DNA of 64,000 nucleotides from Pseudomonas asiatica (lineage in GTDB: Bacteria > Pseudomonadota > Gammaproteobacteria > Pseudomonadales > Pseudomonadaceae). The translations under genes and the position numbers were made by a program. Positions within the stretch are counted from its first letter, which is position 1; the number at the start of each line of letters is the position of its first letter. The stretch spans positions 5,048,501 through 5,112,500 of the forward strand of contig NZ_CP157874.1 of assembly GCF_040214835.1 (NCBI RefSeq). Reading direction: 5' to 3'. Positions 27,881-40,495 of this stretch are shown here, in pieces. The notes under the pieces are model-generated. The model was not told the origin of the DNA. It did no database searches and was given only the letters and a program-made list of their open reading frames with translations.

Positions 27881-30421
27881 TTAAAGGGTACGAGCAACCT
27901 GGACTTTCTCGAAGACTTCGATCTTGTCGCCGACCTTGACGTCGTTGTAGCTCTTCACGCCAATACCGCACTCCATGCCGTTACGCACTTCGGAGGCGTC
28001 GTCCTTGAAGCGACGCAGCGACTCCAGTTCGCCTTCGAAGATCACAACGTCTTCGCGCAGTACGCGGATCGGACGGTTGCGGTACACGGTACCCTCGATG
28101 ACCATACAGCCAGCGATGGCGCCGAACTTCGGCGAACGGAACACGTCACGTACTTCGGCGACACCCAGGATGTTCTCGCGAACATCGCTGCCGAGCATGC
28201 CGGTCAGGGCCTTCTTGACGTCTTCGATGATGTCGTAGATCACGTTGTAGTAACGCATATCCAGACCTTCCTGCTCGACGATCTTGCGCGCGCCGGCATC
28301 GGCACGCACGTTGAAGCCGAACAGTACTGCATTCGAAGCCAGCGCCAGGTTGGCGTCGCTTTCGGTGATACCACCGACGCCGCCACCGATCACGCGTACC
28401 TGAACTTCGTCGTTGCCCAGGCCCGACAGCGAACCCTGCAGTGCTTCCAGGGAACCACGCACGTCGGTCTTGAGGACGATGTTGAGGGTCTTCTTCTCTT
28501 CCTGACCCATGGTCTCGAAGATGTTTTCCAGCTTGCCGGCGTGAGCACGGGCCAGCTTGACCTCGCGGTACTTGCCTTGACGGAACAGGGCAACTTCACG
28601 GGCCTTCTTCTCGTCGGCAACCACGGACAGCTCGTCACCGGCTTCCGGGGTACCGTCCAGGCCGAGGATTTCGACCGGGATCGACGGGCCGGCTTCCTTC
28701 ACAGGCTTGCCGTTCTCGTCGAGCATGGCGCGCACGCGGCCATAGTTGGAACCGCACAGGACCATGTCGCCCTGACGCAGGGTACCGTCCTGAACCAGGA
28801 TGGTAGCCACCGGGCCACGGCCCTTGTCCAGACGCGATTCGACAACCACGCCACGACCTGGAGCGGTCGGGGTAGCGGTCAGCTCGAGGATCTCGGCCTG
28901 CAGCAGGACAGCTTCGAGCAGTTCGTCGACGCCGGTACCCATCTTCGCCGAAACCTTGACGAACGGAGTGTCACCACCCCAGTCCTCGGAGGTCACGCCT
29001 TCGACGGCCAGCTCGTTGCGGATGCGATCGATATCGGCACCCGGCTTGTCGATCTTGTTCACCGCAACCACCAGCGGAACGCCAGCTGCCTTGGCATGCT
29101 GAACGGCTTCGCGGGTTTGCGGCATCACGCCGTCGTCCGCCGCCACCACCAGGATGACGATGTCGGTAGCCTTGGCACCACGGGCACGCATTGCGGTGAA
29201 CGCAGCGTGGCCTGGGGTATCGAGGAAGGTGACCATGCCGCGGTCGGTTTCCACGTGGTAGGCACCGATGTGCTGGGTAATACCACCGGCTTCGCCAGCG
29301 GCAACCTTGGCACGACGGATGTAGTCGAGCAGCGAGGTCTTGCCGTGGTCAACGTGACCCATGACGGTAACGACCGGCGCACGCGATTCGACTTCACCTT
29401 CGAATTTCAGCGATTCGGCCAGGGAGTCTTCCAAGGCGGTATCGCTGACCAGGGTCACTTTGTGGCCCAGTTCTTCGGCGACCAGCTGAGCGGTTTCCTG
29501 GTCGAGCACCTGGTTGATGGTGACCGGGGTACCCAGCTTGAACATGAACTTGACCACTTCAGCGGCCTTGACCGACATCTGTTGGGCCAGTTCCGAGACG
29601 GTGATGGTCTCGCCGATGGTCACGTCACGGATGACTGGACCGGTCGGGTTCTGGAAGCCGTGCTGATTGCGCTTCTTCAGCTTGCTCTTGCCACCGCGGC
29701 CACGGCGTACGCCATCGCTCTCTTCATCGGTGGTGCGCGGTGCGGCACGAGGAGTCGGAGCCTTTTCCTTCTCCTTGACCTTGACCTTGATCGACACGCG
29801 CGGGGCCTCGCCACGACGCTCGCCACCACGACGGTCTTCGTCACGGGTGCGGCCTTCGTTGCGACGGGCTTCGTCCTTCTTGCGCTCGGCGGCACGGGCT
29901 GCGGCGTCTTCGGACGCCGGGGCATCGGCAACTACCGGGGCCGGGGCAGCGGCTGGCGCCGACTCTGGCTTGGCGGCAGGCGCAGGGGCTGCAGCAGCGG
30001 TATCGGCGGCCTGACGGCGAGCCTGCTCTTCGTTGCGCTGGCGAACTTCGGCCTCGACCTTCTCGCGAGCGGCATTTTCAGCCGCGCGGCGCTCATCCAG
30101 TTCACGCTTCTGCTCAGCCTGGATTTCTTCCGGGCTGCGCTGCACGAATACTTTCTTCTTGCGTACTTCTACGCTGATGCTCTTGCTACCGGCGACACGC
30201 AGGGTGCTGGTGGTTTTGCGCTGCAAGGTAATCTTGCGCGGTTCTTCCGCCTTGCTCTTGTGGCTGCTCTTCAAATGAGTCAGCAAGGTCTGCTTCTCAT
30301 TGTCGGTCACTACCTGACCGGCGTCGGTGTGCGGCAGACCTGCCTCACGCATCTGCTGCAGCAGGCGCTCTACCGGTGCCTCGACCTCTTGGGCCAGTTC
30401 TTTCACCGTGACTTGCGTCAT
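27881..30421 (-). CDS. infB: Translation initiation factor IF-2
   Basis: GTPase that brings fMet-tRNA to the 30S subunit. The 846-residue protein has an IF2-associated N-terminal domain ([20 protein letters not shown]), a charged, Ala/Glu/Arg-rich low-complexity linker (about 80-250), a second IF2_N domain and the G domain: G1 [10 protein letters not shown]2/G3 [19 protein letters not shown]4 VAVNKIDKP. Domains II-IV follow. The long linker is usual for gammaproteobacteria. It follows nusA by 27 bp in the rimP-nusA-infB operon, next to an initiator tRNA gene, so partners in initiation are clustered. Confidence 0.97.
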   Translation of the reverse strand: MTQVTVKELAQEVEAPVERLLQQMREAGLPHTDAGQVVTDNEKQTLLTHLKSSHKSKAEEPRKITLQRKTTSTLRVAGSKSISVEVRKKKVFVQRSPEEIQAEQKRELDERRAAENAAREKVEAEVRQRNEEQARRQAADTAAAAPAPAAKPESAPAAAPAPVVADAPASEDAAARAAERKKDEARRNEGRTRDEDRRGGERRGEAPRVSIKVKVKEKEKAPTPRAAPRTTDEESDGVRRGRGGKSKLKKRNQHGFQNPTGPVIRDVTIGETITVSELAQQMSVKAAEVVKFMFKLGTPVTINQVLDQETAQLVAEELGHKVTLVSDTALEDSLAESLKFEGEVESRAPVVTVMGHVDHGKTSLLDYIRRAKVAAGEAGGITQHIGAYHVETDRGMVTFLDTPGHAAFTAMRARGAKATDIVILVVAADDGVMPQTREAVQHAKAAGVPLVVAVNKIDKPGADIDRIRNELAVEGVTSEDWGGDTPFVKVSAKMGTGVDELLEAVLLQAEILELTATPTAPGRGVVVESRLDKGRGPVATILVQDGTLRQGDMVLCGSNYGRVRAMLDENGKPVKEAGPSIPVEILGLDGTPEAGDELSVVADEKKAREVALFRQGKYREVKLARAHAGKLENIFETMGQEEKKTLNIVLKTDVRGSLEALQGSLSGLGNDEVQVRVIGGGVGGITESDANLALASNAVLFGFNVRADAGARKIVEQEGLDMRYYNVIYDIIEDVKKALTGMLGSDVRENILGVAEVRDVFRSPKFGAIAGCMVIEGTVYRNRPIRVLREDVVIFEGELESLRRFKDDASEVRNGMECGIGVKSYNDVKVGDKIEVFEKVQVARTL

Positions 30422-30448
30422 GCACTTCTCTCCTCAGGCCGCGCCTAA

Positions 30449-31930
30449 TTACTCGAACCAGTGGGCTCGGGCGGCCATGATCAACTTGCCGGCACGCTCT
30501 TCGTCGATGCCGTCGATGTCGAGCAGATCGTCGATCGACTGCTCGGCCAGGTCTTCGCGGTTAACCACGCCGCGCACCGCCAGTTCCGCCGCCAGGTCCT
30601 TGTCCATGCCCTCGAGGGAGAGCAGGTCGTCAGCCGGATGGGCGTCTGCCAGTTTTTCTTCGGTAGCGATGGCCTTGGTCAACAAACGGTCCTTGGCTCG
30701 AGCGCGGAGCTCGTTGACGATATCTTCGTCAAAGCCATCGATGTTGAGCATTTCTTCCAACGGTACGTAGGCAATTTCTTCGAGGCTGGTGAAGCCTTCG
30801 TCGACCAGCACTTGGGCCAGCTCCTCGTCGACTTCCAGTTCATCGATGAAATTGCGCAGGATGTCACCGGTTTCGGCCTGCTGCTTGGCCTGGATGTCCT
30901 TCTCGGTCATCACGTTCAGGGTCCAGCCGGTCAGCTGACTGGCCAGGCGAACGTTCTGACCGCCACGACCAATGGCCTGGGCCAGGTTGTCCTCGGCAAC
31001 GGCGATGTCCATGGCATGGGCATCTTCATCAACGATGATCGCCGCGACTTCAGCCGGCGACATGGCGTTGATGACAAACTGCGCCGGGTTATCGTCCCAC
31101 AGGACGATATCCACACGCTCACCACCCAGCTCCCCGGATACGGCCTGGACGCGCGAACCACGCATGCCGATGCAGGCGCCTTGCGGGTCGATGCGCTTGT
31201 CCTTGGAGCGGACGGCGATCTTGGCTCGCGAACCCGGATCACGGGAGGCAGCCATGACTTCGATGAGGCCTTCGGCAATTTCCGGCACTTCGATGCGGAA
31301 AAGCTCGATCAGCATCTGTGGCGCGGTGCGCGACAGGATCAGCTGAGGGCCACGGTTCTCGGTGCGAATTTCCTTGAGCAGCGCACGCAGGCGCACGCCA
31401 ACACGGAAGGTCTCACGCGGAATGATGTCTTCGCGGGCCAGCAGGGCCTCTGCGTTGTTGCCCAGGTCAACGATGACGTTGTCGCGGGTAACCTTTTTGA
31501 CGGTACCGGAGATGATCTCGCCAACGCGCTCGCGGTAGGCATCGACCACCTGGGCACGCTCGGCCTCGCGGACCTTCTGCACGATGACCTGCTTGGCGGT
31601 CTGGGCGGCAATACGACCGAACTCGATGGACTCGATCTTCTCTTCGATCACGTCACCGACCTTGGCTTCAGGGTGGGTTTCGTGAATCTTGCTCAACCAG
31701 GTCTCGATCGCCGGATCATCAAGATCGGCTTCGTCGACCACGGTCCAGCGACGGAAGGTCTCGTAGCTACCGGTGTGGCGGTTGATTTCCACACGCAGGT
31801 CGACTTCGTCTTCAAAACGTTTTTTGGTTGCAGTGGCCAGTGCCACTTCCAGCGCTTCGAAAATGACGCCGGGCGGTACACCTTTTTCGTTGGATACCGA
31901 TTCAACAACCAGCAGTACTTCTTTGCTCAT
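30449..31930 (-). CDS. nusA: Transcription termination/antitermination factor NusA
   Basis: RNA polymerase-associated factor in pausing, termination and antitermination. The 493-residue protein has the N-terminal polymerase-binding domain ([20 protein letters not shown]), S1 domain ([20 protein letters not shown]), two KH domains ([40 protein letters not shown]) and two C-terminal acidic helix-hairpin repeats ([34 protein letters not shown]). Start MSKEVLLV at 31930 was preferred over an upstream in-frame start at 31951 because it is the conserved N-terminus. Confidence 0.97.
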   Translation of the reverse strand: MSKEVLLVVESVSNEKGVPPGVIFEALEVALATATKKRFEDEVDLRVEINRHTGSYETFRRWTVVDEADLDDPAIETWLSKIHETHPEAKVGDVIEEKIESIEFGRIAAQTAKQVIVQKVREAERAQVVDAYRERVGEIISGTVKKVTRDNVIVDLGNNAEALLAREDIIPRETFRVGVRLRALLKEIRTENRGPQLILSRTAPQMLIELFRIEVPEIAEGLIEVMAASRDPGSRAKIAVRSKDKRIDPQGACIGMRGSRVQAVSGELGGERVDIVLWDDNPAQFVINAMSPAEVAAIIVDEDAHAMDIAVAEDNLAQAIGRGGQNVRLASQLTGWTLNVMTEKDIQAKQQAETGDILRNFIDELEVDEELAQVLVDEGFTSLEEIAYVPLEEMLNIDGFDEDIVNELRARAKDRLLTKAIATEEKLADAHPADDLLSLEGMDKDLAAELAVRGVVNREDLAEQSIDDLLDIDGIDEERAGKLIMAARAHWFE

Positions 31931-31989
31931 CGTACGCCTCGCCTTGCGCAAGCCATTGGGCCCGGATAGTCCGCCGGGCCCGGCACGTC

Positions 31990-32448
31990 TCAGTCAAAAC
32001 TGGGAATAATATTGGCCTTGTCGATCGAGTCGATCGGCAACAGGAACTCTTGATTGTCCACCTGGACCACCACGTCCTGCTCCTCCACACCGCGGAGAAG
32101 GCCCTGGAAGTTACGACGACCCTCGAAGGGTGAGCGCAGCTTGATCTTCACTTGTTCGCCGGCATGCGAGGCAAACTGTTCCAGAGTGAACAGTGGGCGA
32201 TCCATGCCTGGAGAAGACACCTCGAGGGTGTATTCACTGCTGATCGGATCTTCCACATCGAGAATTGCGCTGGCCTGACGGCTGACCGCTTCGCAGTCGT
32301 CCACCAGAATGCCGCCTTCCTTGTCGATGTAGATGCGCAGTACCGAATGCTTACCCTGGGAAACGTATTCGATCCCCCAGCATTGATAGCCCAGACCCTC
32401 GACAACCGGGGCCAACAAGGCCTGCAACTGTTCTAGCTTGCTCGACAC
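31990..32448 (-). CDS. rimP: Ribosome maturation factor RimP
   Basis: Helps early 30S assembly. The 152-residue protein has the RimP N-domain ([52 protein letters not shown]) and the SH3-like C-domain ([20 protein letters not shown]). I use the GTG at 32448: GAGGGGG lies five bases upstream. The longer in-frame ATGs at 32466 and 32499 place that ribosome-binding site inside the gene, and the 32499 one would translate the terminator hairpin at 32477-32501. It heads rimP-nusA-infB. Confidence 0.92.
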   Translation of the reverse strand: MSSKLEQLQALLAPVVEGLGYQCWGIEYVSQGKHSVLRIYIDKEGGILVDDCEAVSRQASAILDVEDPISSEYTLEVSSPGMDRPLFTLEQFASHAGEQVKIKLRSPFEGRRNFQGLLRGVEEQDVVVQVDNQEFLLPIDSIDKANIIPSFD

Positions 32449-32476
32449 CTGAACCCCCTCGTGCATGCTGTGCAAA

Positions 32477-32501
32477 TAAAAAATGGGCGAAGCGCCCATC
32501 C
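32477..32501 (-). terminator. Terminator/attenuator just upstream of rimP
   Basis: ATGGGCG (32483-32489) / CGCCCAT (32493-32499) with a 3-nt loop, followed on the minus strand by TTTTTATTTG. It stands in the rimP leader 30 bp before the GTG start, so read-through at this point would set expression of rimP-nusA-infB. Confidence 0.8.
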
Positions 32502-32545
32502 CTGAAAGCGCCGTTGGACAACGACGCCGAAAACTGTTCGGTTAG

Positions 32546-32568
32546 CAAAAAGCCCCTGAAAAGGGGCT
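32546..32568 (-). terminator. Terminator after tRNA-fMet
   Basis: AGCCCC (32551-32556) / GGGGCT (32563-32568) with a 6-nt loop and TTTTTGC on the minus strand. It begins 11 bp beyond the tRNA 3' end. Confidence 0.8.
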
Positions 32569-32578
32569 CCGCTGAAGC

Positions 32579-32655
<77 letters not shown>

Positions 32656-32719
32656 ACAAAGCTGGGGCGAAAGTATAAGACCGAACCCTCCTGAGGGTCA
32701 AATCCGAACCTTCACCTGC

Positions 32720-32742
32720 AAGAAAGCCCGCTAAAGCGGGCT
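32720..32742 (-). terminator. Terminator between tRNA-Leu and tRNA-fMet
   Basis: AGCCCGC (32725-32731) / GCGGGCT (32736-32742) with a TAAA loop, then TTCTTG on the minus strand. It closes the secG/tRNA-Leu unit. Confidence 0.8.
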
Positions 32743-32755
32743 CTCAAGCTTTAAT

Positions 32756-32841
32756 TGGTACCGAGAAGGGGACTCGAACCCCTACACCCTATGGGCACAA
32801 CCACCTCAAGGTTGCGTGTCTACCAATTCCACCACCTCGGC
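32756..32841 (-). tRNA. tRNA-Leu (GAG)
   Basis: An 86-nt class II tRNA with a long variable arm and encoded CCA. The acceptor GCCGAGG pairs with CTTCTCGGT region bases, the anticodon loop TTGAGGT gives anticodon GAG, and the T-arm GGGGTTCGAGTCCCC is regular. It lies 21 bp after secG, as leuU does in E. coli. Confidence 0.96.
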
Positions 32842-32862
32842 AATACTACTACTTGAAACCCG

Positions 32863-33261
32863 TTACTTCTGCTCTTGTGCTGGAGGAGGTACATCACCCG
32901 TATTAGGAGTGGTTTCGCTCTTCTGCTGCTGGAGCACCGGTACATCATCATTAACTGCCGGTTTCTGCGGCTCTTTCACTTCTAGCACTGCTGGATCTGG
33001 AAGACCTGCTTGGCTAAGCTGGTGAGCTTGTTGCTTCGCGAAGTATCCTAACCCAAGTGCTGTCAAAAAGAAAGTGGCAGCGAGTATAGCAGTTAATTTA
33101 CTCAGGAACGTTGCAGAGCCCTGGCTCCCGAACACGGTATTTGAAGCACCCGCGCCGAAAGATGCACCTGCTTCCGCACCTTTACCCTGTTGCAACAGAA
33201 CCAGCACTACAAGCGACAGCGCTGCCAACAGATGAAAAACAACGATGACTGTTTCCAGCAT
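32863..33261 (-). CDS. secG: Protein translocase subunit SecG
   Basis: Small inner-membrane subunit of the SecYEG translocon. The 132-residue protein has two hydrophobic helices: [20 protein letters not shown] and [20 protein letters not shown], joined by the conserved cytoplasmic loop [20 protein letters not shown] cut to [17 protein letters not shown]. The Pro/Gln/Glu-rich tail (about 80-132) is longer than in E. coli. Start ATG 33261 follows AGGAAA. tpiA ends 4 bp upstream and tRNA-Leu follows. Confidence 0.96.
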   Translation of the reverse strand: MLETVIVVFHLLAALSLVVLVLLQQGKGAEAGASFGAGASNTVFGSQGSATFLSKLTAILAATFFLTALGLGYFAKQQAHQLSQAGLPDPAVLEVKEPQKPAVNDDVPVLQQQKSETTPNTGDVPPPAQEQK

Positions 33262-33265
33262 TTGT

Positions 33266-34021
33266 TCAGTTTCCTGCGGCGCGACAAATTGCACCGAATT
33301 CGTCTGCGTTCAGGGAAGCTCCACCAATGAGCCCCCCATCGATATCCGGCATGCCGAACAGTTCGGCCGCATTGGCCGCCTTCACGCTGCCGCCGTAGAG
33401 CAACTGCACCTTCGCAGCCACTTCAGCATCTTCTGCCGCCAGCTGGCCGCGGATGGCTGCATGCACATCCTGGGCCTGCTGTGGCGTGGCCGTAAGGCCA
33501 GTGCCAATGGCCCATACAGGCTCATAGGCAATTACTGCATTGGCAAAAGCCTTAACACCGAATGCCTCGATGATACTGCTTAGTTGACGCCCGACAACTT
33601 CGAGCGTTTTGCCGGCCTCGCGCTCTTCAAGGGTTTCCCCGATGCAAAGCACTGGCTTCAAACCTTTGGCTTGGGCCGCTGCAAACTTGCGATTGAGCAC
33701 TTCGTCGGTTTCACCAATGATCTGGCGACGCTCCGAATGACCAATCAACACCAACTTGCAGCCTGCTTCAACCAGCTGTTCCGGAGCAACTTCTCCGGTC
33801 AGCGCACCCTGTTCGGGTTGTACTGCAGAATTCTGTGCGCCGACAGTAATTTCCTTGCCTGCCAGGCCATCGATCACTTGATTGATGAACAAGGCCGGTG
33901 GAAACACCGCGACTTCCACTCCGCTCGGCAAGGCCAGATTTCTCAAGCCTTCGGTCAGCTCAGCGACGCTAGCGCGGGTACCGTGCATCTTCCAGTTACC
34001 AGCTACCATAGGGCGACGCAT
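33266..34021 (-). CDS. tpiA: Triosephosphate isomerase
   Basis: Interconverts dihydroxyacetone phosphate and glyceraldehyde-3-phosphate. The 251-residue TIM barrel has [16 protein letters not shown] (catalytic Lys), [16 protein letters not shown] (catalytic His), [19 protein letters not shown] (catalytic Glu) and the phosphate-binding [14 protein letters not shown] and [11 protein letters not shown]. Pseudomonads carry it between glmM and secG; E. coli lacks a gene at this site. It starts 65 bp after glmM. Confidence 0.98.
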   Translation of the reverse strand: MRRPMVAGNWKMHGTRASVAELTEGLRNLALPSGVEVAVFPPALFINQVIDGLAGKEITVGAQNSAVQPEQGALTGEVAPEQLVEAGCKLVLIGHSERRQIIGETDEVLNRKFAAAQAKGLKPVLCIGETLEEREAGKTLEVVGRQLSSIIEAFGVKAFANAVIAYEPVWAIGTGLTATPQQAQDVHAAIRGQLAAEDAEVAAKVQLLYGGSVKAANAAELFGMPDIDGGLIGGASLNADEFGAICRAAGN

Positions 34022-34086
34022 GCTTTACCTCGTCGGTCAAAGTGGGCGCAGATAGTACCCAACCCTATCTGCGCTGGCAAGCGCCT

Positions 34087-35427
34087 TCAGACACAAACTT
34101 CGCCGACCAGTTTGGCCAACGCTTCTGCGTGCGCACGCACCTGGCTTTCGTCCTCGCCCTCGACCATCACCCGCACCAACGGCTCGGTACCGGATTTGCG
34201 CAGCAGCACGCGGCCGCGGCCGGCCAAGGCCTCGGTCACCTTGGCACTGGCTTCCTTGACCGCCGGGTGCTCCAGCGGGTCGACCTTGCTGGCGCCATAG
34301 CGCACGTTGATCAGCACCTGCGGGCACTTGCGCAGGGCCTGACGAGCCTGGGCGAGGGTTTCGCCACGGCGCTTGAGCGCCATCAGCACCTGCAGCGCAG
34401 CGATTATCGCGTCACCAGTGGTGGTGTGATTGCAGCACACGACGTGACCGGAGTTTTCACCACCGACCAGCCACTCACGCTCCAGCAGCTCGGCCATGAC
34501 ATAACGGTCACCGACCTTGGCCCGCACGAACGGGATATCCAGCTCCTTCAGCGCAAGCTCCAGGCCCAGGTTGCTCATCAGCGTGCCCACTACCCCGCCC
34601 TGCAGCTTGCCCCGCTCCTGCATGTCGCGGGCGATGATGAACAGCAGTTCGTCACCATCGACGATGGCGCCGGTGTGGTCGACCATCAGCACTCGGTCGC
34701 CATCACCGTCGAAGGCGATGCCCAGGTCGGCATGACCGACCAGCACGGCAGCCTGCAGCGATTCGATGTGAGTCGAGCCACAGCCTTCGTTGATGTTCAG
34801 GCCGTCGGGCTGGGCATGCAGCACGGTCACGTCGGCACCCAGCTCGCGGAACACGCTTGGCGCGACCTTGTAGGTGGCGCCATGGGCGCAATCGACCACC
34901 AGCTTGAGGCCGTCGAAGCTGGTGCTGCTCGGCACGCTGCTCTTGCAGAACTCGATGTAGCGGCCGGCGGCATCGTTGATGCGCGAAACCTTGCCCAGCT
35001 TGCCCGACTCGACAACGGTCATCGGCTGGTCGAGCAATTCCTCGATCATCAGCTCGACTTCGTCCGGCAGCTTGGTCCCCTGGCCCGAGAAGAACTTGAT
35101 GCCGTTGTCATCGTGCGGGTTGTGCGAGGCGCTGATGACGATGCCGGCTTCGGCGTGGAAGGTACGCGTCAGGTAGGCGATGGCCGGCGTAGGCATCGGC
35201 CCGAGCAGCATCACGTCGGCACCTGCCGCGGACAGGCCGGCTTCGAGTGCGGACTCGAACATGTAGCCGGAAATACGCGTGTCCTTGCCAACCAGCACCC
35301 GGCAGTGGCCTTGCTTGCGGAAGGCCATGCCGGCCGCCCAACCAAGCTTCAGCATGAAGTCAGGCGTGATCGGGTATTCGCCGACGCGGCCACGAATGCC
35401 GTCGGTACCAAAGTATTTTCTGCTCAT
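34087..35427 (-). CDS. glmM: Phosphoglucosamine mutase
   Basis: Converts glucosamine-6-phosphate to glucosamine-1-phosphate for UDP-GlcNAc, feeding peptidoglycan and LPS. The 446-residue protein has [20 protein letters not shown] at its start, the phosphoserine loop [19 protein letters not shown] (active Ser near residue 102), the metal loop [14 protein letters not shown] and the sugar loop GGENSGHVV; the phosphate-binding end is [17 protein letters not shown]. It starts 16 bp after folP. Confidence 0.97.
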   Translation of the reverse strand: MSRKYFGTDGIRGRVGEYPITPDFMLKLGWAAGMAFRKQGHCRVLVGKDTRISGYMFESALEAGLSAAGADVMLLGPMPTPAIAYLTRTFHAEAGIVISASHNPHDDNGIKFFSGQGTKLPDEVELMIEELLDQPMTVVESGKLGKVSRINDAAGRYIEFCKSSVPSSTSFDGLKLVVDCAHGATYKVAPSVFRELGADVTVLHAQPDGLNINEGCGSTHIESLQAAVLVGHADLGIAFDGDGDRVLMVDHTGAIVDGDELLFIIARDMQERGKLQGGVVGTLMSNLGLELALKELDIPFVRAKVGDRYVMAELLEREWLVGGENSGHVVCCNHTTTGDAIIAALQVLMALKRRGETLAQARQALRKCPQVLINVRYGASKVDPLEHPAVKEASAKVTEALAGRGRVLLRKSGTEPLVRVMVEGEDESQVRAHAEALAKLVGEVCV

Positions 35428-35443
35428 AGGGACTCCAATGTTC

Positions 35444-36295
35444 TTATTCGGCGTTTTGCACCGCAGCGATCATGCGCACCACATCAACGGTTTCGGCCAC
35501 GTCATGGACACGAAGGATGCTCGCCCCCTTGGTCATGGCCAACGCCGCCAGCGCGAGGCTGCCGTACAACCGCTCGCCGACCGGACGTTCCAGCGTCAGG
35601 CCGATCATGCTCTTGCGTGAAACACCCACCAGCAGCGGGCGCCCAAGGCGATAGAGCGCTTCCATATGCTTGAACAGGCTCAGGTTGTGCGCCAGTGTCT
35701 TGGCGAAACCGAAGCCCGGATCAAGGATGATTCTGTTTGCGTCGATGCCCGCCGCAGCGCAGGCGGCCATTCGCTGCTCAAGGTAACGCGTAACGTCGGC
35801 AGTCACATCTTCGTAATGTGGGTCGTCCTGCATGTTACCCGGCTCGCCGCGCATGTGCATGAGGCATACCGGCAGGCCGGTATCCGCGGCAGCGTCCAGG
35901 GCGCCATCGCGCTCCAGGGCTCGCACGTCGTTGATCAGCCCGGCACCGAGGCGCGCCGATTCACGCATGACCGCCGGGGTGGAGGTATCGACCGAGATGA
36001 CCACATCGAGGCGGCTGTTGATCGCCTCGACCATGGGAGCTACCCGCTCCAGCTCCTCGGTCACCGATACCGCGCGCGCGCCCGGACGCGTGGACTCGCC
36101 GCCGATGTCGATCAGCGTGGCGCCTGCGGCAACCATCGCTTCGGCATGACGCAACGCCTCGTCGCGCTGGTTGAAGCGCCCGCCATCGGAGAAGGAATCA
36201 GGGGTGATATTGAGAATACCCATGACATGGGTACGCGACAAATCAAGAACCCGGTTGCCGCAAGGCAACCGGGTCGGGTACTGCGCTGAGCTCAT
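35444..36295 (-). CDS. folP: Dihydropteroate synthase
   Basis: Joins p-aminobenzoate to the pterin pyrophosphate made by FolK; target of sulfonamides. The 283-residue TIM barrel has [74 protein letters not shown] and [15 protein letters not shown]. The loop residues look like a normal chromosomal enzyme. It starts 8 bp after ftsH. Confidence 0.97.
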   Translation of the reverse strand: MSSAQYPTRLPCGNRVLDLSRTHVMGILNITPDSFSDGGRFNQRDEALRHAEAMVAAGATLIDIGGESTRPGARAVSVTEELERVAPMVEAINSRLDVVISVDTSTPAVMRESARLGAGLINDVRALERDGALDAAADTGLPVCLMHMRGEPGNMQDDPHYEDVTADVTRYLEQRMAACAAAGIDANRIILDPGFGFAKTLAHNLSLFKHMEALYRLGRPLLVGVSRKSMIGLTLERPVGERLYGSLALAALAMTKGASILRVHDVAETVDVVRMIAAVQNAE

Positions 36296-36303
36296 AGATG
36301 CCC

Positions 36304-38208
<1,905 letters not shown>

Positions 38209-38411
38209 GTCGTTCAATTCGCTACCCTCTGAGGTCGGCGCACGACGCAGCCGTTCCTCGCATGATATTCATCGCCCTAACTTACTACATTACCTACGCA
38301 GCCGCAGGCACCGTCTGTAACCCTTTGTGAAAGCTAGACTACACGAAGTTCGGACGATCCTGACGCAGCGGCCGATTGGAAATAACTATCGGCCACCACG
38401 CTTAACGCCTT

Positions 38412-39038
38412 TCATGCCCCTTTGAAACCCCTGCCCAGCAGGTACTGCTCGCGGGAACGGTCACGCGACGACGACGGCTTGCGCATCTGTACCTTGTCGA
38501 ACTTGCTGCGCACGTCTTTGAGGTACACGTCAAAACCTTCGCCCTGGAAAATCTTGATCAGGAAATCGCCGCCGGGCTTCAGCACGCGGGTTGCCAGATC
38601 GAGGGCCAGCTCGCAGAGGAACATGGCACGCGGCATGTCCACCGCAGGCGTACCACTCATATTGGGGGCCATGTCGGAAATCACAAGGTCCACGTGCGAA
38701 TCGCCGACGGCCTCGAGAATGCGCTGCAGCACTTCATCGTGGGTGAAATCGCCCTGGATGAAGGTCACATCAGGGATCGAGTCCATCTCCAGGATGTCGG
38801 ACGCGATCAGGCGGCCCTGGCCACCAATCAGACGACTGGTCACCTGCGACCAGCCACCAGGAGCCGCGCCGAGGTCGATCACGCTCATGCCTGGGCGGAT
38901 CAGCCGGTCCTTTTCCTGGATCTCCAGCAATTTGTAGCTCGCACGCGAGCGGTAGCCATCCTTTTGTGCCTGTTTCACAAAAGGATCGTTGAAATGCTCT
39001 CGCAGCCAGTTTGCGCTGCTTTTGGAACGTTGTACCAC
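38412..39038 (-). CDS. rlmE: 23S rRNA 2'-O-methyltransferase (U2552)
   Basis: SAM-dependent RrmJ/FtsJ methyltransferase acting on the 50S A-loop. The 208-residue protein shows the K-D-K-E catalytic set in [39 protein letters not shown] and the SAM loop [18 protein letters not shown]. It starts with GTG behind CGAGGTG. It lies upstream of ftsH (194-bp gap with no gene) and diverges from yhbY. Confidence 0.96.
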   Translation of the reverse strand: MVQRSKSSANWLREHFNDPFVKQAQKDGYRSRASYKLLEIQEKDRLIRPGMSVIDLGAAPGGWSQVTSRLIGGQGRLIASDILEMDSIPDVTFIQGDFTHDEVLQRILEAVGDSHVDLVISDMAPNMSGTPAVDMPRAMFLCELALDLATRVLKPGGDFLIKIFQGEGFDVYLKDVRSKFDKVQMRKPSSSRDRSREQYLLGRGFKGA

Positions 39039-39140
39039 GGGGCACCTCGATGATATGCGTCGTGATTGACTGGGCGGAGCCGGTGGCCCTCGGGTAAAAT
39101 GCCGGTCAATTTTACAGAATCAGACGGAAAGGGTCAGATT

Positions 39141-39449
39141 ATGCCGCTCAATAACGAGCAGAAGAAGCAATACAAGTCCATTGGTCATGACCTGAAGCCG
39201 GTCCTGATCGTTGCTGGCAACGGTTTGAATGAAGGCGTCATCGCCGAACTGGAGCGCGCCCTGGTCGACCATGAGCTGATCAAGGTCGAAATTCGCTCGG
39301 AAGACCGCGAAGAGCGGGCCGAGACCATTGCCGAACTGTGCAAGGCCGGCCGTGCCGAGCTGGTGCAGACCATTGGCAAGAAAGCCCTGATCTACCGCAA
39401 GAACCCACAGCCGAACAAGCAGCTGTCCAATATCCACCGTTACAAGTAA
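39141..39449 (+). CDS. yhbY: CRM-domain RNA-binding protein YhbY
   Basis: A 102-residue single CRM (chloroplast splicing and ribosome maturation) domain protein that associates with pre-50S particles. Features: LNNEQKKQYKSIGHDLKPVL, VAGNGLNEGVIAELERALVD with the GxxG-type turn, and VQTIGKKALIYRKNP. Start ATG 39141 (MPLNN) is the conserved one; the preceding in-frame ATG at 39066 lies in the promoter region near a TAAAAT -10-like element. It diverges from rlmE, the order greA-yhbY-rlmE-ftsH being shared with E. coli. Confidence 0.95.
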   Translation: MPLNNEQKKQYKSIGHDLKPVLIVAGNGLNEGVIAELERALVDHELIKVEIRSEDREERAETIAELCKAGRAELVQTIGKKALIYRKNPQPNKQLSNIHRYK

Positions 39450-39476
39450 CGGCACGGGGGGCTGCTGCGCAGCCCA

Positions 39477-39558
39477 TCGCGACACAAGGCCGCTCCCACA
39501 GGGATTGCACCGACCTGCGGCACAACGCAATCCCTGTGGGAGCGGCCTTGTGTCGCGA
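39477..39558. repeat. Inverted repeat with perfect 32-bp arms after yhbY
   Basis: The left arm (39477-39508, beginning TCGCGACACAAGGCCGCTCC) is the exact reverse complement of the right arm (39527-39558, ending GGAGCGGCCTTGTGTCGCGA). An 18-nt spacer separates them. Each arm is a REP unit of the same subtype as 16067-16103. In RNA it would form a very stable hairpin just after yhbY. Confidence 0.9.
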
Positions 39559-39594
39559 AAGGGCCGCAAAGCGGCCCCAGCGATCTCGAGCCGT

Positions 39595-40035
39595 TTAGCG
39601 GCGCACCTTGACCGGAACCGGCTGGGCCACCAGCACGATGCCGGAAAAGCCAAGCACCAGGAAACAGAGCAGCTGCCAGCGCTCGCCAACGGAAATACCG
39701 TAGCGCAAGGTGTAATACCCCACGCAGGCACCGAAGCCGAGCAACAGCATCTGGCCACGGAACTGCTGCCACCAGGCCGACAGGCCGTCCACCCTTGCCA
39801 GCACCGCCAGCTGGGTCAACAAGCCAAGCAGCGCCACACCGATCAACCAGCGGTCGATCTGCCCGGCGATATCCTGCACCAGCAGCGGCGCCAGGCCACT
39901 GACCTTGAGCGCGGGCACCAGGCCCACGTGAAACACCCACAAGCCACCGACCCAGAAAACCTGGGCCAGCTGCCAGAGGATCCCCTCGAGGGATGGCGCC
40001 CGCAGGCGCCGGTCAGATGTGCTTGACTTCGACAA
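39595..40035 (-). CDS. DUF4149 membrane protein
   Basis: A small membrane protein of about 146 residues with four predicted helices (ILWQLAQVFWVGGLWVFHVG, WLIGVALLGLLTQLAVLA, GQMLLLGFGACVGYYTL, WQLLCFLVLGFSGIVLVAQP), matching the DUF4149 layout. The start is uncertain: there is no ATG near the greA stop, and the best candidate is TTG at 40035, overlapping greA by 23 bp. Longer in-frame starts would run further into greA and add a basic, non-conserved segment. The function is unknown; the gene is regularly found after greA in pseudomonads. Confidence 0.7.
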   Translation of the reverse strand: MSKSSTSDRRLRAPSLEGILWQLAQVFWVGGLWVFHVGLVPALKVSGLAPLLVQDIAGQIDRWLIGVALLGLLTQLAVLARVDGLSAWWQQFRGQMLLLGFGACVGYYTLRYGISVGERWQLLCFLVLGFSGIVLVAQPVPVKVRR

Positions 40036-40495
40036 TCTCGTACTCGACCGTCCCGCTAGGCGTCTTGACGACGACAGTATCACCTTCTTCCTTGCCGATG
40101 ATGGCACGGGCAATCGGCGCACCGCTCGAGAGCTTGCCCTGCTTCACGTCAGCTTCATCCTCGCCGACGATCTGGTAGGACACCTCTTCATCGGTTTCGG
40201 TGTTGGCCAGTACCACGGTGGTACCGAAAATCACCTTGCCGGTGTGAGGGATGGTGGTCACGTCGATCACCACCGAGTTCTGCAGGCGGCCTTCGATATC
40301 GCGGATACGCGCCTCGACCATGCCCTGCTCTTCACGGGCGGCATGGTATTCGGCGTTTTCCTTGAGGTCGCCCAGTTCACGTGCTTCGCCGATGGCCTGG
40401 CTCAGGCGCGGGCGCTCGGTCTTGCTCAGGAACAGGTGCTCCTCTTCCAGGGCGCGAGCACCCTGGACGGTCATCGGGTACTTGGTAATGCTCAT
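40013..40495 (-). CDS. greA: Transcription elongation factor GreA
   Basis: Rescues backtracked RNA polymerase by stimulating transcript cleavage. The 160-residue protein has the N-terminal coiled coil ([37 protein letters not shown] with the acidic tip) and the FKBP-like C-domain ([34 protein letters not shown]). Its ATG overlaps the carB stop (ATGA), so it is coupled to carAB. Confidence 0.97.
   Translation of the reverse strand: MSITKYPMTVQGARALEEEHLFLSKTERPRLSQAIGEARELGDLKENAEYHAAREEQGMVEARIRDIEGRLQNSVVIDVTTIPHTGKVIFGTTVVLANTETDEEVSYQIVGEDEADVKQGKLSSGAPIARAIIGKEEGDTVVVKTPSGTVEYEIVEVKHI

Noticed and set aside
27809..30448. 879-codon open frame antisense to infB
   Set aside because: Shadow of infB; the sense frame has all GTPase motifs.
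32449..32499. N-terminal extension of RimP (MGASPIF...)
   Set aside because: It is encoded by the terminator hairpin; the GTG at 32448 has the proper ribosome-binding site.
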